From Evernia prunastri (Eukaryota; Ascomycota; Lecanoromycetes; Lecanorales; Parmeliaceae), in the NCBI GenBank assembly GCA_003184365.1, contig NKYR01000003.1:558001-622000 (forward strand): a stretch of 64,000 nt of DNA, given 5' to 3'. Below, piece after piece: positions 55,204 through 64,000 of this stretch. The notes under the pieces are model-generated. The model was not told the DNA's origin, did no database searches, and saw only the letters and a program-made list of their open reading frames with translations. Positions within the stretch are counted from its first letter, which is position 1. Each line of letters starts with the position of its first letter. A program made the position numbers and the translations under genes.

Positions 55204-55960
55204 TGCTGGAGATACTGGATGGTCACAGTGGCCGTCTGGAGGCTTGATGGACGCTGCTTGGACTTGAGGAACCTTTAGTCACAGGGCACAGTCTGTTTCG
55301 GGTTCTGACAATACGACTTGGAGAGCAATGCAAAAGTGCTAATCTATTGGATTGGCAACAGCAAATGGACACGTCTTAAAGGCACCAATCAATGCAAAAC
55401 TTCCAAGATGCTGCTCATATGTTGACTCATAATCGGCTTATCTTGTGACGTCAGCTTGCAGCTCAAGCACCGACGATCGAACCTCGAATCCTTTCAGCAC
55501 CTAAACATATTGTCCTCGTACTCTTGTTTACCAAACACCCTGCCGCGAACGCCAAGGAACAAAACAGAATGCACAACCTCAGAGTTAGTCGCTGCATATC
55601 CGTCCTTGTCAATGTATTCAGGGTGTGAATCATCAATGGCCGTAAATCCAGGCGGGAGTCGCAGCAAAGCACTGCTCCGCGCCACTTCCGAGCAATATGT
55701 CGCTTCGAATTTAAGAACCCAGATGAAGCCGATGAAGCCGTTGTCAGGGGTGCCGATTCCCAGCGTAGGTACCGCCTAAATTGAAGTCCTTGGACGCATG
55801 AGGTCCTTGAGAGTGGTGGTTGAAATCACTTGGACGAACCACTCGTGGTACTAGGGTCATTGAGAAGCTGATATGGAGACTTTCAAAAAACCGAGAGGCG
55901 TTGGACGCAATGCGCCGATCTAGAGCTATCTATAATACAACACGACACACTTCCGTTACG
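55204..55960. other. Intergenic
   Basis: About 760 bp. A minus-strand frame at 55494-55685 reads somewhat protein-like (LPPGFTAIDDSHPEYIDKDG) but has no visible continuation. No gene assigned. Confidence 0.4.
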
Positions 55961-56287
55961 TTAATTTCGATTCCCGAATATCCCCATCATAATCCCGAAC
56001 GCCAACGCAGATCCGGCGAACACGGCCGAAGCAATGGGCACGATCTGACCCGACTTCGCCGCGTCCGGCTCCTGGACGCGCTTCCTCAGCTCTTTACGCC
56101 GGATCTCCAGCTCTCGCCCGCGCTTCTTGAGAGCCGCTTTCGCCTGCTTGATCAGCCTCATTTCCTCGTTTGCGGCATCATTTTCTGCGGGGTAATATAT
56201 ATGCCTGGAATATCTCAGCGCTAGCACTACCAGGTCTGGAGAATCGTAGATCAGTGTCCTGGCACTGTGAAGAGTTCCATAATCCAA
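55961..56287 (-). CDS. Small coiled-coil protein with C-terminal membrane helix
   Basis: 108 residues. A charged coiled coil (EEMRLIKQAKAALKKRGREL, then RRKELRKRV) is followed by a C-terminal hydrophobic helix (IVPIASAVFAGSALAFGIMM) and a basic end, the layout of a tail-anchored or small mitochondrial membrane protein. A 3' splice-like site (CCCCGCAG) before AENDAANEE suggests the true first exon may lie upstream and that residues 1-34 may be intron. No family recognised. Confidence 0.45.
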   Translation of the reverse strand: MDYGTLHSARTLIYDSPDLVVLALRYSRHIYYPAENDAANEEMRLIKQAKAALKKRGRELEIRRKELRKRVQEPDAAKSGQIVPIASAVFAGSALAFGIMMGIFGNRN

Positions 56288-57324
56288 GCAACGTCTACGG
56301 AGAAAATGGCGCTGACAATACGGAAGAGAATGATACTCACGAAAGGGTCCCGAATGCTCTTGCGATTGTTCCGCATCAAAGGCGTCCCTTTTGTAGTGAT
56401 TTGCGTCACGGGATAATGTGCCAGGGAGGCTGTCTCATCGGAACATCCGTGGTGCGGGCTAAGGGGGTTATCCCATCGAAACGTGTTGGTCCATAATCCC
56501 ATATTTTTGTTGCGCGTTCTAAGGAGGCTGATGTATCAGATGCGACCGTTTGACCGCAAGCTAGGGAGGTTATTCCGCCAAATGCTAAATGCTAAATAGT
56601 GATCATTTGCTAAAGAGGCTGTCCCAACAAAACTCTCAGTGATCGTCCCTGAGCCTCGCGGGTGACAGAGTGACTTGAACCGTAGCGTCTCTGTGTCAAA
56701 ATTCACTGTTGTGAAAAGCTCATGTTGTGATGTCTTGGTTTGCATGGCTGTAAGCCGGACACTAAAGAGTATCATGAGCCTTAAAGAGACGAATGCTGGT
56801 GAAAGAACCGATACATAGAGGCCTTTCTCACGACATGAAAAACTTGCTGAGGGTAGCTGAAAACTGGAGTGAGATTGCAATGTGCGATCTATTGAACTTA
56901 AATCTTATCAGTGGCGAGGATTTACGAGGCCATAATTTGAAAGTGATATTATACAACGGAATAAGTGGTTCATTCAAACAGCTGTCTCGGTTTAGCAGGT
57001 AGTAGATACAGGGGTAAGTTTTGGTCGCTTAGCTCCACACTGCGATGATAATCATTCTAAGCAGGGACTGCTGGTACCAGGTGTTACATGTCATCAATAG
57101 CTTTGGCGGAGGGAGGTTTAAGATTCAGGACGGATTGGTCTACCTAATATTACATACATCTTTTAAACTCATGGTACAGTAACTGACTGGCTCGGCAAGG
57201 TTTGTGTGGGAGATTATTGGTGCAATCATGATGACGGCTACCGTCTCTGACACCCTGTGGCTAATCCTCTGCGCCACGACAATCTCGATGAATGTTCTGC
57301 AGATCTCCACCGGGGACCATAGGC
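56288..57324. other. Intergenic with degenerate repeats
   Basis: About 1 kb without a gene. It holds the CTAAGGAGGCT repeats described separately. Confidence 0.45.
56421..56633. repeat. Five degenerate copies of a CTAAGGAGGCTGT-C-A unit
   Basis: Copies begin at about 56421, 56459, 56519, 56561 and 56610. Each reads C-A-GGAGG-T-T followed by CC/TC-A and AAC or ATGC. Spacing is 38-60 bp. Confidence 0.6.
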
Positions 57325-58152
57325 TCACTGTGTGATTCTCAATTGCTTCACAAAGCCCAGTCCCGAACTCCCCTTGAACCTGAAAGTGCCACAACTCTCA
57401 CTCTCCATATGGTTGACCAATCCACTCAGGGCGACGTACTCCTTCTTGCACCTTGGACAGTGATAGATCCGTCGCTCATGTGCTGGGCTAGCGAGATGTT
57501 GGTTCAAACTCGATAGCTTTTTGAAACCTTTGTCGCAGAAGTAGCAACGGTAGGATGACCCGTCCCATGAAGCTTGGCTTGCGATTTTGTTAGTTTTGGA
57601 GACTTCATCATACCACCCAATTTGTTTGTTGGTGAAGACGTGGCTTGAGTCGACTTCTCGGCAGTACTGGTTAATCTTCTCGCGGTTGATGCCGGATGTA
57701 CAGCTGCCCGACTCCAGGTGCAGGCAGACGCCGGTGAGATTGGTGAACTTGGTTGTACAAAAGGGACATTTGACGTTCTTTCCGACATGTACCGATGACT
57801 TGAGGTGCTGCGGCAATCTCATTAGCAGGAACTGTTTTCGGAGGATTGCAAGACGTACTTGATTCAGGTTGCTCAAATTCTGGAACGATCGCTGACAGCC
57901 GTAGCAGTAATTGGGGGGGTGCTTGTCATCGATGTGCTCTTGGAGCCCGGCTTCGGAGCGAAAGATCAATGTGCAGTCCCCACATCGATACCAGTGACAC
58001 CTCTGCTCATGCTTCAAGCGAAGACTGCCTTCGTGGGCAGGCCATCGAGCGAAGCACCAGCGGCATACAATCTCGTTCGCGGGAGCATAGCTATTGTCGA
58101 GGTGTTGTCGAAAACCTTTTGCATCGAAAGACCGGCCACAGCATTCATACAT
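57325..58152 (-). CDS. C2H2 zinc-finger protein
   Basis: Exon 1 (58152-57859) and exon 2 (57807-57325) flank a 51-nt GT-AG intron and give 258 residues. The intron has no stop and is a multiple of three, so it can be overlooked, but it interrupts the finger YCYGCQRSFQNLSNLNQ|HLKSSVH. Fingers: YECCGRSFDAKGFRQHLDN, CRWCFARW..., YRCGDCTLIFRSEAGLQEH, the split finger, KCPFCTTKFTNLTGVCLH, YRCYFCDKGFKKLSSLNQHL and YHCPRCKKEYVALSGLVNHM. I chose the ATG at 58152, which starts the first finger as in relatives; one at 58278 lies inside the adjacent transposon. Ascomycete proteins of this type are uncharacterised. A nuclear DNA- or RNA-binding role is inferred. Confidence 0.85.
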   Translation of the reverse strand: MYECCGRSFDAKGFRQHLDNSYAPANEIVCRWCFARWPAHEGSLRLKHEQRCHWYRCGDCTLIFRSEAGLQEHIDDKHPPNYCYGCQRSFQNLSNLNQVRLAILRKQFLLMRLPQHLKSSVHVGKNVKCPFCTTKFTNLTGVCLHLESGSCTSGINREKINQYCREVDSSHVFTNKQIGWYDEVSKTNKIASQASWDGSSYRCYFCDKGFKKLSSLNQHLASPAHERRIYHCPRCKKEYVALSGLVNHMESESCGTFRFKGSSGLGFVKQLRITQ

Positions 58153-58275
58153 GGTGAAGATGGTCCGGGTAAACGTACGAGCTTGCAACTCTGTTTCAGC
58201 TATGACTTTGCGGGTGTCTGCTATATCACCCAGTCCAGTATGGAATACTAGAAGTAACCCAGAAGATCCTAGAAG

Positions 58276-58786
58276 CAAGGCTCCCGATGGTCCACCGCGA
58301 ACCGCTTAACTAACAGTCTGGACCGGTCCGTTGGACCGTCTAATGGACCGATTCGAGTATTTCGTTAATAGTCGGTCGACCGGTTCATTATATCTGTGGA
58401 CTGGTTCACTAATAGTCGATCGGTTCAAATTTGATGTTTTGATGATCACATTTCGTAGCGAATATTTGTAGTAATGTAATCTGCGGAGATTAATTCTATT
58501 CAAATTATTCGGAGAAGATAGCTTTATTGTTTTCAAAATCTCTCGAAATCATATAATTTATATAGTAATAAATCAAAAGACTAAAAATACGAGATGACTG
58601 AGAAGCTTAATAATCAAATTTCAACAAAATCTTTTTTCATCGCAGTTTAGTCTAAACTATTAGTTGGACCGGTTCAATAAGCGGTGGACCGGTTCAAGGT
58701 GCTGGACCGACGGTCGACCGTTTATATAGCTTCATTTGGACCGGTTCAGGCCTCCAGACCGACGGTTTGGACCATCGGGAGCCTTG
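58276..58786. mobile_element. hAT-type MITE, 511 bp, intact
   Basis: Perfect 19-bp terminal inverted repeats (CAAGGCTCCCGATGGTCCA at 58276-58294 and its complement at 58768-58786) are flanked by an identical 8-bp direct repeat, CCTAGAAG (58268-58275 and 58787-58794). An 8-bp target duplication and CA-GG termini are typical of the hAT superfamily. The inside has no coding capacity and is AT-rich in the middle (58430-58640). Near both ends it carries many copies of a GGACCGGTTC-type motif, likely transposase-binding sites. It sits 124 bp upstream of the zinc-finger gene's start codon. Confidence 0.92.
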
Positions 58787-58794
58787 CCTAGAAG

Positions 58795-59596
58795 GGATCA
58801 TACACATCACATACCGGAACTTTGGCAATTCGAAGATGAAGGAACAGTTGACTCTGGCGGAGTTGACAGGAGTGGAATGATGTTGAAGATAAAAGTTTTC
58901 TCTCTCAAATTACGCTAAGGTCTTGGCGCGGCTTGGTGGTTGAACACCTTTTACACCTTCGCCAGGAAAGCCTGTGGCTTCAGTCTAGCGGCAAACAGAA
59001 GGAGACAAGTCGATGTTTGGCGATCATTGTCTCATGAAGATTGTTGGTAAACAGAACGAGGTAGCAAACAGAGAAAAAGGCTCCTACGGATTCTTGCGTA
59101 TGACAACAAAGAAGGAAAGCACTATATACATCCAACAATGGGAAACGCGCTCAAAAGCTGCCAAGCAAAGGCAATGGCCAAACAAGACCTTTGGCAGCAA
59201 CTTTCTTGGTAAGTAGGCTTCATACCTTCATCAGCCAATTCAATTCATACTACAAGGATCATTGTCCTTACAATACGCAATGCAAAAGCCGACACTCAGA
59301 CGAAAAAGCGACTGCCACTTAGCTCGTTAGCATAAATTGACAACACGATTATGTCTCTATGTAGATGTAGTGTCCAACACCTGCACTCCGAGTCAGCATT
59401 TACGTGTATGAGGACAGAGGATGTCGATATCTCAGTGAATACAGTGAGTCAAGTGCAAAGAAAGATGGGTGTTATTGAATTCGAATGTAGAGCATATCTA
59501 GCTGTGGGAGATCAAGCAGTTTAGACAGACACTGGTATCCCATATCTACTACCTTCTCCGCCCAACGCGCTCCTGTCCCGGTACTAGAAAACGCAT
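58795..59596. other. Intergenic
   Basis: About 800 bp between the MITE and the Hsp70-like gene. No supported gene. Confidence 0.45.
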
Positions 59597-61876
59597 TTAT
59601 ACCTCCCTGTACATGCTCATGTCCTCCACATCCTCCTTCGGGCTTTCCTGAGGAGGGTCCCATCTGACCTGAATCGCGTCATAGTCATTATTGAGTACTA
59701 CATTGTTTTTCGACTGCAACTGAAACTTGAGATCAGCTGCTCCAAGGATGACCCTGATATCGAATCTGACACGCAGGTATTTCTCGCCTTTGCTGTACCA
59801 ATGTCGATTCTTCATTTTCATGTCAACTCCTTTGTCCTTGAGCATGGATTCAACACCGCATAAGACCTTGGCACCATCCTGATCCAGGCTTGTGGGAAGT
59901 CGCTCGCGAGGTTCAGTCGACATGATGATGTTCGTTTTCCATGGATGATCTTCTTGACCGGGTTTGATTTTCAACCAGTATGGCTTCGAGAATCCATCGC
60001 TCGGAACGTTTTCTCCCTGGAAATTAATCTCTATCAGCTCTTGATGATAGACTGATGGCTGCACGACCACTTACTTGCTTCACGAACCAGTCGATCTGAT
60101 TTTCCACATATCTCTTCCCATCTCGAGAATCCAAGACTACCTTTTGACCCACGTGCGCTTTATTCTTATCTGGTTGATACTCCTCTCGGCATCGGACTCC
60201 GTAACTAACCCGGCAGCATCTTTCTTTGAAGATCATGTTACCGCGGCCGATCGTTTGGATTCGATCCATGACCAGTCCTTGGATGACAGCTAGTTGACTT
60301 TTTATTTCAGGTCAGCGAGGTAGAGAGATAGCAGCAAATGATCAACATACGGTTCGGCAACGACCACGATTCTCGTTTCCTGGGCATTTGATCTCTCTGA
60401 TCCCTCACCGGTCTCGTAGTATGATTTGAAACGCTGTCTAACATACGGAGAGCTGCCCAGACCGCCCGACAAGACCAGGTAAGACTGCGGGTGGAATTAG
60501 CGCGAGCTTCAGTCTCGTGTCCCAGTCACGATCACTCAACTATCTGCGTTCGCGGAAGCTTCTTCAGCATCCTGTCGAATTGCTCGTTGATGAGACTAAG
60601 CATACGATCAATCTGGAAGTCGAACAATTTCTTCAATTCCTCCCTGTCTTTATGTTAAAAAATGACCTGCTTTTTGATTGGCTAGGCTGGTGGCATACCT
60701 GGTTATCTTCATGGTTGAATCCTCAATATTTACATTAGGGAAGTGGATTCCTAGCCCTAGGCCGGGTACTTCGAGAGGTATTGTGGGAATAGTAGAAGCT
60801 GCTGTAGTACCATAGGAACATTTGAATCTTTCAAATCTGCCTTGCATCATCTTTTCAGCGATATGGTCAGGTTCTCCTTGCAAATAGTCTCGAATTTTGT
60901 TTAGACGTTCCACGACGATGTGGTGAAATCTGATATCGATCAATGCAGACCCTATCGAGCGCCCTTCTACCCAGCTTAGCTGCTGGAGTTGAGTCGGTTC
61001 CCCTCGCGAGGACGATAGCTGTAATACGTTCACATCCTACAAAGGCTTTTGGTCAACAGCTATCAACATAAGCTTGTCGCTGTTGAGGTTATACCGTGGT
61101 TCCTCCACCAGCGTCGCAAACCAGTATCACATCATCTTTCTGATATCTCTCAGTCAGTAAAGACTATCCCATGTGATGGGAGACGGGCCCCGCTAACTTG
61201 AAATTGCTGCTTCGACGCGTAGACAGCGGCAGCTTCAGCCTCGGTGAGGCCAATCCCGACTCGATGGTTGACTCCATCTCCACCATACCCCGCCCCCTTG
61301 ATGAGCCTCTCCGTCTCAGCAATAATACTCGCGCTTTTCCACGTCGTCGGCACACTAAATACAAACTCAGTCCGCTGAGTTTTCCAACGTGGAAAAGCGT
61401 CCGAAAAGTATCCTTCAATGTGATCATGCAGACACCGCAGGTAATCCTGAAACCACTGCCTCGCGTTCTCGAGGGTGGGAACGGGAGCGTTCGTCCGTGG
61501 GTCTACATACGCAGGATCCAGGTGGAGCTTGAAGTAGGCTATTATGTCTGTGTCCTCACTCTCTTGGTCGCAAAGGAAGCCCCAAGATTTAACATCTCGG
61601 GAATTCTCCTTGTATTGGAGTAATGTTGGAACTTTATTCGCAAGTTCGTTTATCATCTTGCCAGGCCAGTGTTGGAGGGTCTTTGGCTCTGCCCAATCCG
61701 GGCCCATGGAATACGCGACACCTGGACGCACCAACATTTTTTAGCAGACCGAGAATGGGGAGCTGAATAGCCTCGAGGCTGTATCTTCTGAGGAAATCGA
61801 ACTCACCTGTGCACGTCATGCCAAAGTCAACCCCGACCACAATCTCTGGTACCCATCCGTCGCTCGCCATGACCAA
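59597..61876 (-). CDS. Hsp70-like actin-fold ATPase
   Basis: Eight exons: 61876-61807, 61721-61198, 61139-61095, 61036-60699, 60643-60541, 60484-60351, 60297-60075 and 60016-59597, giving 618 residues. The actin-like ATPase core is seen as VVGVDFGMTCTGVAYS (phosphate 1), VPTLLQY, FVFSVPTTWK, VCDAGGGTTDVNV (phosphate 2) and LVLSGGLGSSPYV (adenosine motif). A C-terminal beta-rich region replaces the usual Hsp70 substrate domain (YWLKIKPGQEDHPWK, DLKFQLQSK). This group is expanded in filamentous ascomycetes and is related to animal HSPA12; clients are unknown. Most introns are 50-60 bp; the acceptor before QLAVIQGLVMD is AAG. No lesion found. Confidence 0.88.
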
Positions 61877-62380
61877 GGCCCGCGCTCACCGCAAATCTCA
61901 AAACTTTAGAGATTTCTCTACACGCACGAGCGTACCTTTCATTGAGACTATGATTCTATGGAACCCCCTCATCACTGCACAAAAAATCAATCTCCGAAAA
62001 TCCCACAGCCTTGTCCCCCTTGAAAAGTTGGCCGAAACAATGTGCGCGCCGCTTGCGCCTTGGTTCTGCAGCTAGGTAACGCACGTCGCCCATGGGATGA
62101 TCCTTATCAATAGCGCAACCTAGAGCCGATCCTACCGAGGCGTAGGTCTTGCATACATATGGGCATTATGTTCGCTGGTGTCGATTCAGATTCAACTGAC
62201 TAAAGTACCTTGCGGTCCTCATTTCCTTCGCAGCCGCTGTTCGATCAGGGGCGAGGCTGCATTCCGTTGGCGCCATGCTCATGCATCACCCCAAAGGTTA
62301 AAGAAGGCGGCTTTCCCTTCGCTGTGTTTCTTTGCAACTTCTGCTTCGCGAGGTTCCCATTCGTACTGCCACGTCCAACC
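61877..62380. other. Intergenic, divergent promoters
   Basis: 504 bp between divergent genes. An in-frame extension of the plus-strand gene up to 62210 is open but looks like leader sequence. Confidence 0.4.
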
Positions 62381-63767
62381 ATGGCCAGCCTTGTATCAGG
62401 CCTTGTATCAGCAAATTCAACCTCTGCTACTACATCCATTCCTACCGATCTTATCACTTCCAATACTCTTCCCACCGGTACCTCCACTCCTGCTCCTGCT
62501 CCTGCTCCTTCCACTACTTCTACTCTGCCTAGTATTTCTATTTCTACTACCGACAACAACCAATCCAGCACCGCTCTTGCAGTGGTTTCATCGTCTTCAT
62601 TTAGATCCACAAGATCTACAACAACTTCGTCTCCGACATCTCAACATCCAGAAAAAGCTGCGTCCACCACAGCCTCGCAAAGATCAACCACATCATCCTC
62701 AACCCACACGTCAGCAATAAAATCTTCCAATCGACTTGCGAATGGGACAGTAGCAGGCATAGTCGTAGCGGTAGCACTAGGATTAGCTCTGCTTACCTTT
62801 CTGGCAACCTTTTTCCTCATGCGTCGCCGACAACAGTCTCAAGGAAAACGACGTTACCGATCATCGAGAGACAACGCAGGGTTGGAGATGCGTACACCTC
62901 GAAAACAGGGTCAAGCGTCGGCATTGGAGAAGCCATTCGTGGCTGAGGCATCCAGTCCATCTGGAACGTACGAGAATTACCTTCCCCAGTCAGCAGACGA
63001 CAGCACTGTCCAGCAAAAAACAAAAGCACTTTTGGATCAAATCGAGCTTCACGTCGAAAATTTTTATCGGAACTCTTCTTCCTCTGCGCCTCAGCTTGAC
63101 AATGCAGAACTGGCGGCATTCAACTCCCCATATCTGCCAGCTTCTCTTGCATCTCTCCTCCCGCGCTCGAAGAACAGATCAGATATCATTAAACACGCTC
63201 TCGCCCACTTGGTCGCCTCGTCCATCTCCCCGAGCGCAAGTCCAGCGCAATCACTTCTTCCCTCCGAATACGCGCTTTTGCCAAATACCGTGACAAATGC
63301 AAAGTCTGGCGCGTCTACTAAAGCCGGTGAGTATTGCTTTATCCCGAAAATTTCAACAATGTCGCTAACGCCACGAAGGATCCGCCCAGATCATGTCTCG
63401 ATGGCGTGTAATGACCGCCTACCTGCGACCTGACCCTACAAAAGACGCCGCCTACATCGCTCAGCGCAGCAAACAAATCAGTGACACCACCCATTCTTTC
63501 GCCTGGGCCTTTGCACCATGGAAAAATCTTGGATACAAGGACGAAGAACGGACGCGGAGCTTATCAGCGATCCTAGAAGACGCCGCGAATCTCGGCATAT
63601 TTCTATTCTCACAGCCTTCGACGCTCAAGTTTCACTGGCCCACTTCTAGTGAGGTGGGACCGGGTAGGATTGTTATCTCGCCTGCACTGGTGAAGACTAC
63701 AAATGAAAAAGGACAAGAATTAGTTGAAGCACAGGTCATGGTGAACAAGGTGGTGCGCGATGCATGA
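62381..63767 (+). CDS. Ser/Thr-rich single-pass membrane protein with conserved cytoplasmic domain
   Basis: Exon 1 (62381-63326) and exon 2 (63379-63767) flank a 52-bp intron (donor GTGAGT) and give 444 residues. I chose the ATG at 62381 (AACCATGGCC context) over 62210. The N-terminal 130 residues are Ser/Thr/Pro-rich, likely O-glycosylated. A membrane helix follows (VAGIVVAVALGLALLTFLAT) with a basic stop (RRRQQSQGKRR). The cytoplasmic part has QQKTKALLDQIELHVENFY and, after the intron, SRWRVMTAYLRPD, FAPWKNLGYKDEERTRSLS and ILEDAANLGIFLFSQPS, a pattern I associate with a family of uncharacterised ascomycete membrane proteins. There is no clear signal peptide; a signal-anchor orientation is inferred. 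A surface sensor role is possible but unproven. Confidence 0.8.
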
Positions 63768-64000
63768 GGGCGGGTCAAAAGTTCTTGCGTATGGCAATAT
63801 GGCGATCGCGTAAAGTTACTCTATCGTTCAGCTCCCGGACGATGAATCGTAACCCCACGCGATGATCTACCTAAGCTGCGACTATTCCACGTTGCATCTC
63901 AGCCCGCGAGTCCCGACTCGAATTATTTCACCCGTGGGGGGTTTGAGTCGCGGTGCGGCTGAGATCTCCCCCCTCCCCAACACCCTTAGTGCCCCCACTT
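63768..64000. other. 3' flank with an inverted repeat
   Basis: No gene. ATCTCAGCC at 63896-63904 and GGCTGAGAT at 63957-63965 are perfect 9-bp inverted arms, with GACTC/GAGTC arms nested inside. Confidence 0.6.

Noticed and set aside
1..64000. CRISPR arrays, operons, riboswitches or bacterial features
   Set aside because: The window is eukaryotic with spliced genes. The repeats found lack the regular spacing and identity of CRISPR arrays.

Overview
This is a window of nuclear DNA from a filamentous ascomycete, most likely a Dothideomycete of the Capnodiales/Mycosphaerellales type. The evidence is many short spliceosomal introns (about 50-70 bp, GT-AG, TRAC-type branch points close to the 3' site), genes on both strands with short spacers, clear ascomycete orthologues, and two unlinked members of the LPRELRD-IYR family that is common in that class. 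The placement rests on gene content and intron style, not on a search.

Layout. 1-17 kb is a housekeeping block: cytosolic Phe-tRNA synthetase alpha subunit (partial), an ER-degradation alpha-mannosidase (EDEM/Mnl1), a small basic protein, ribosomal protein uL14 (RPL23), a Ted1/PGAP5-type metallophosphatase, a small secreted protein, a malic enzyme and a BuGZ/ZNF207-like C2H2 protein. 17.6-25.7 kb holds a cupin (DUF985), a Ser/Thr-rich membrane protein, an unknown charged protein, a PNP-domain (NLR-type) gene and a CorA-like gene. Each of these, and the malic enzyme, carries at least one in-frame stop or frameshift in otherwise well conserved sequence. Nearly all the stops can be explained by C:G to T:A transitions, which suggests mild RIP-like decay between 13.7 and 25.4 kb.

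27-42 kb is mixed: an LPRELRD-family gene, the exon-junction protein Y14/RBM8A, a cytochrome P450, a MYND-finger protein, an F-box/LRR-like gene with a disordered middle and a GT31/DUF604 glycosyltransferase. 43.1-47.6 kb is the most novel part: four diverged paralogues, one on minus and three on plus, each with a basic Ser/Arg-rich leader of mitochondrial type, one membrane helix and a C-terminal CxxC...CxxC zinc ribbon. I know of no description of this family.

48.7-64 kb holds a second LPRELRD-family gene, a conserved Cys-rich protein of unknown function, an intron-containing tRNA-His(GTG), a GFA/CENP-V-like protein, a small coiled-coil membrane protein, a C2H2 zinc-finger protein with an intact 511-bp hAT-type MITE just upstream, an Hsp70-like ATPase and a Ser/Thr-rich single-pass membrane protein. 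Gene models were spliced by hand using reading frame, splice consensus and remembered family conservation. Exon borders are given in the evidence and should be read as predictions.
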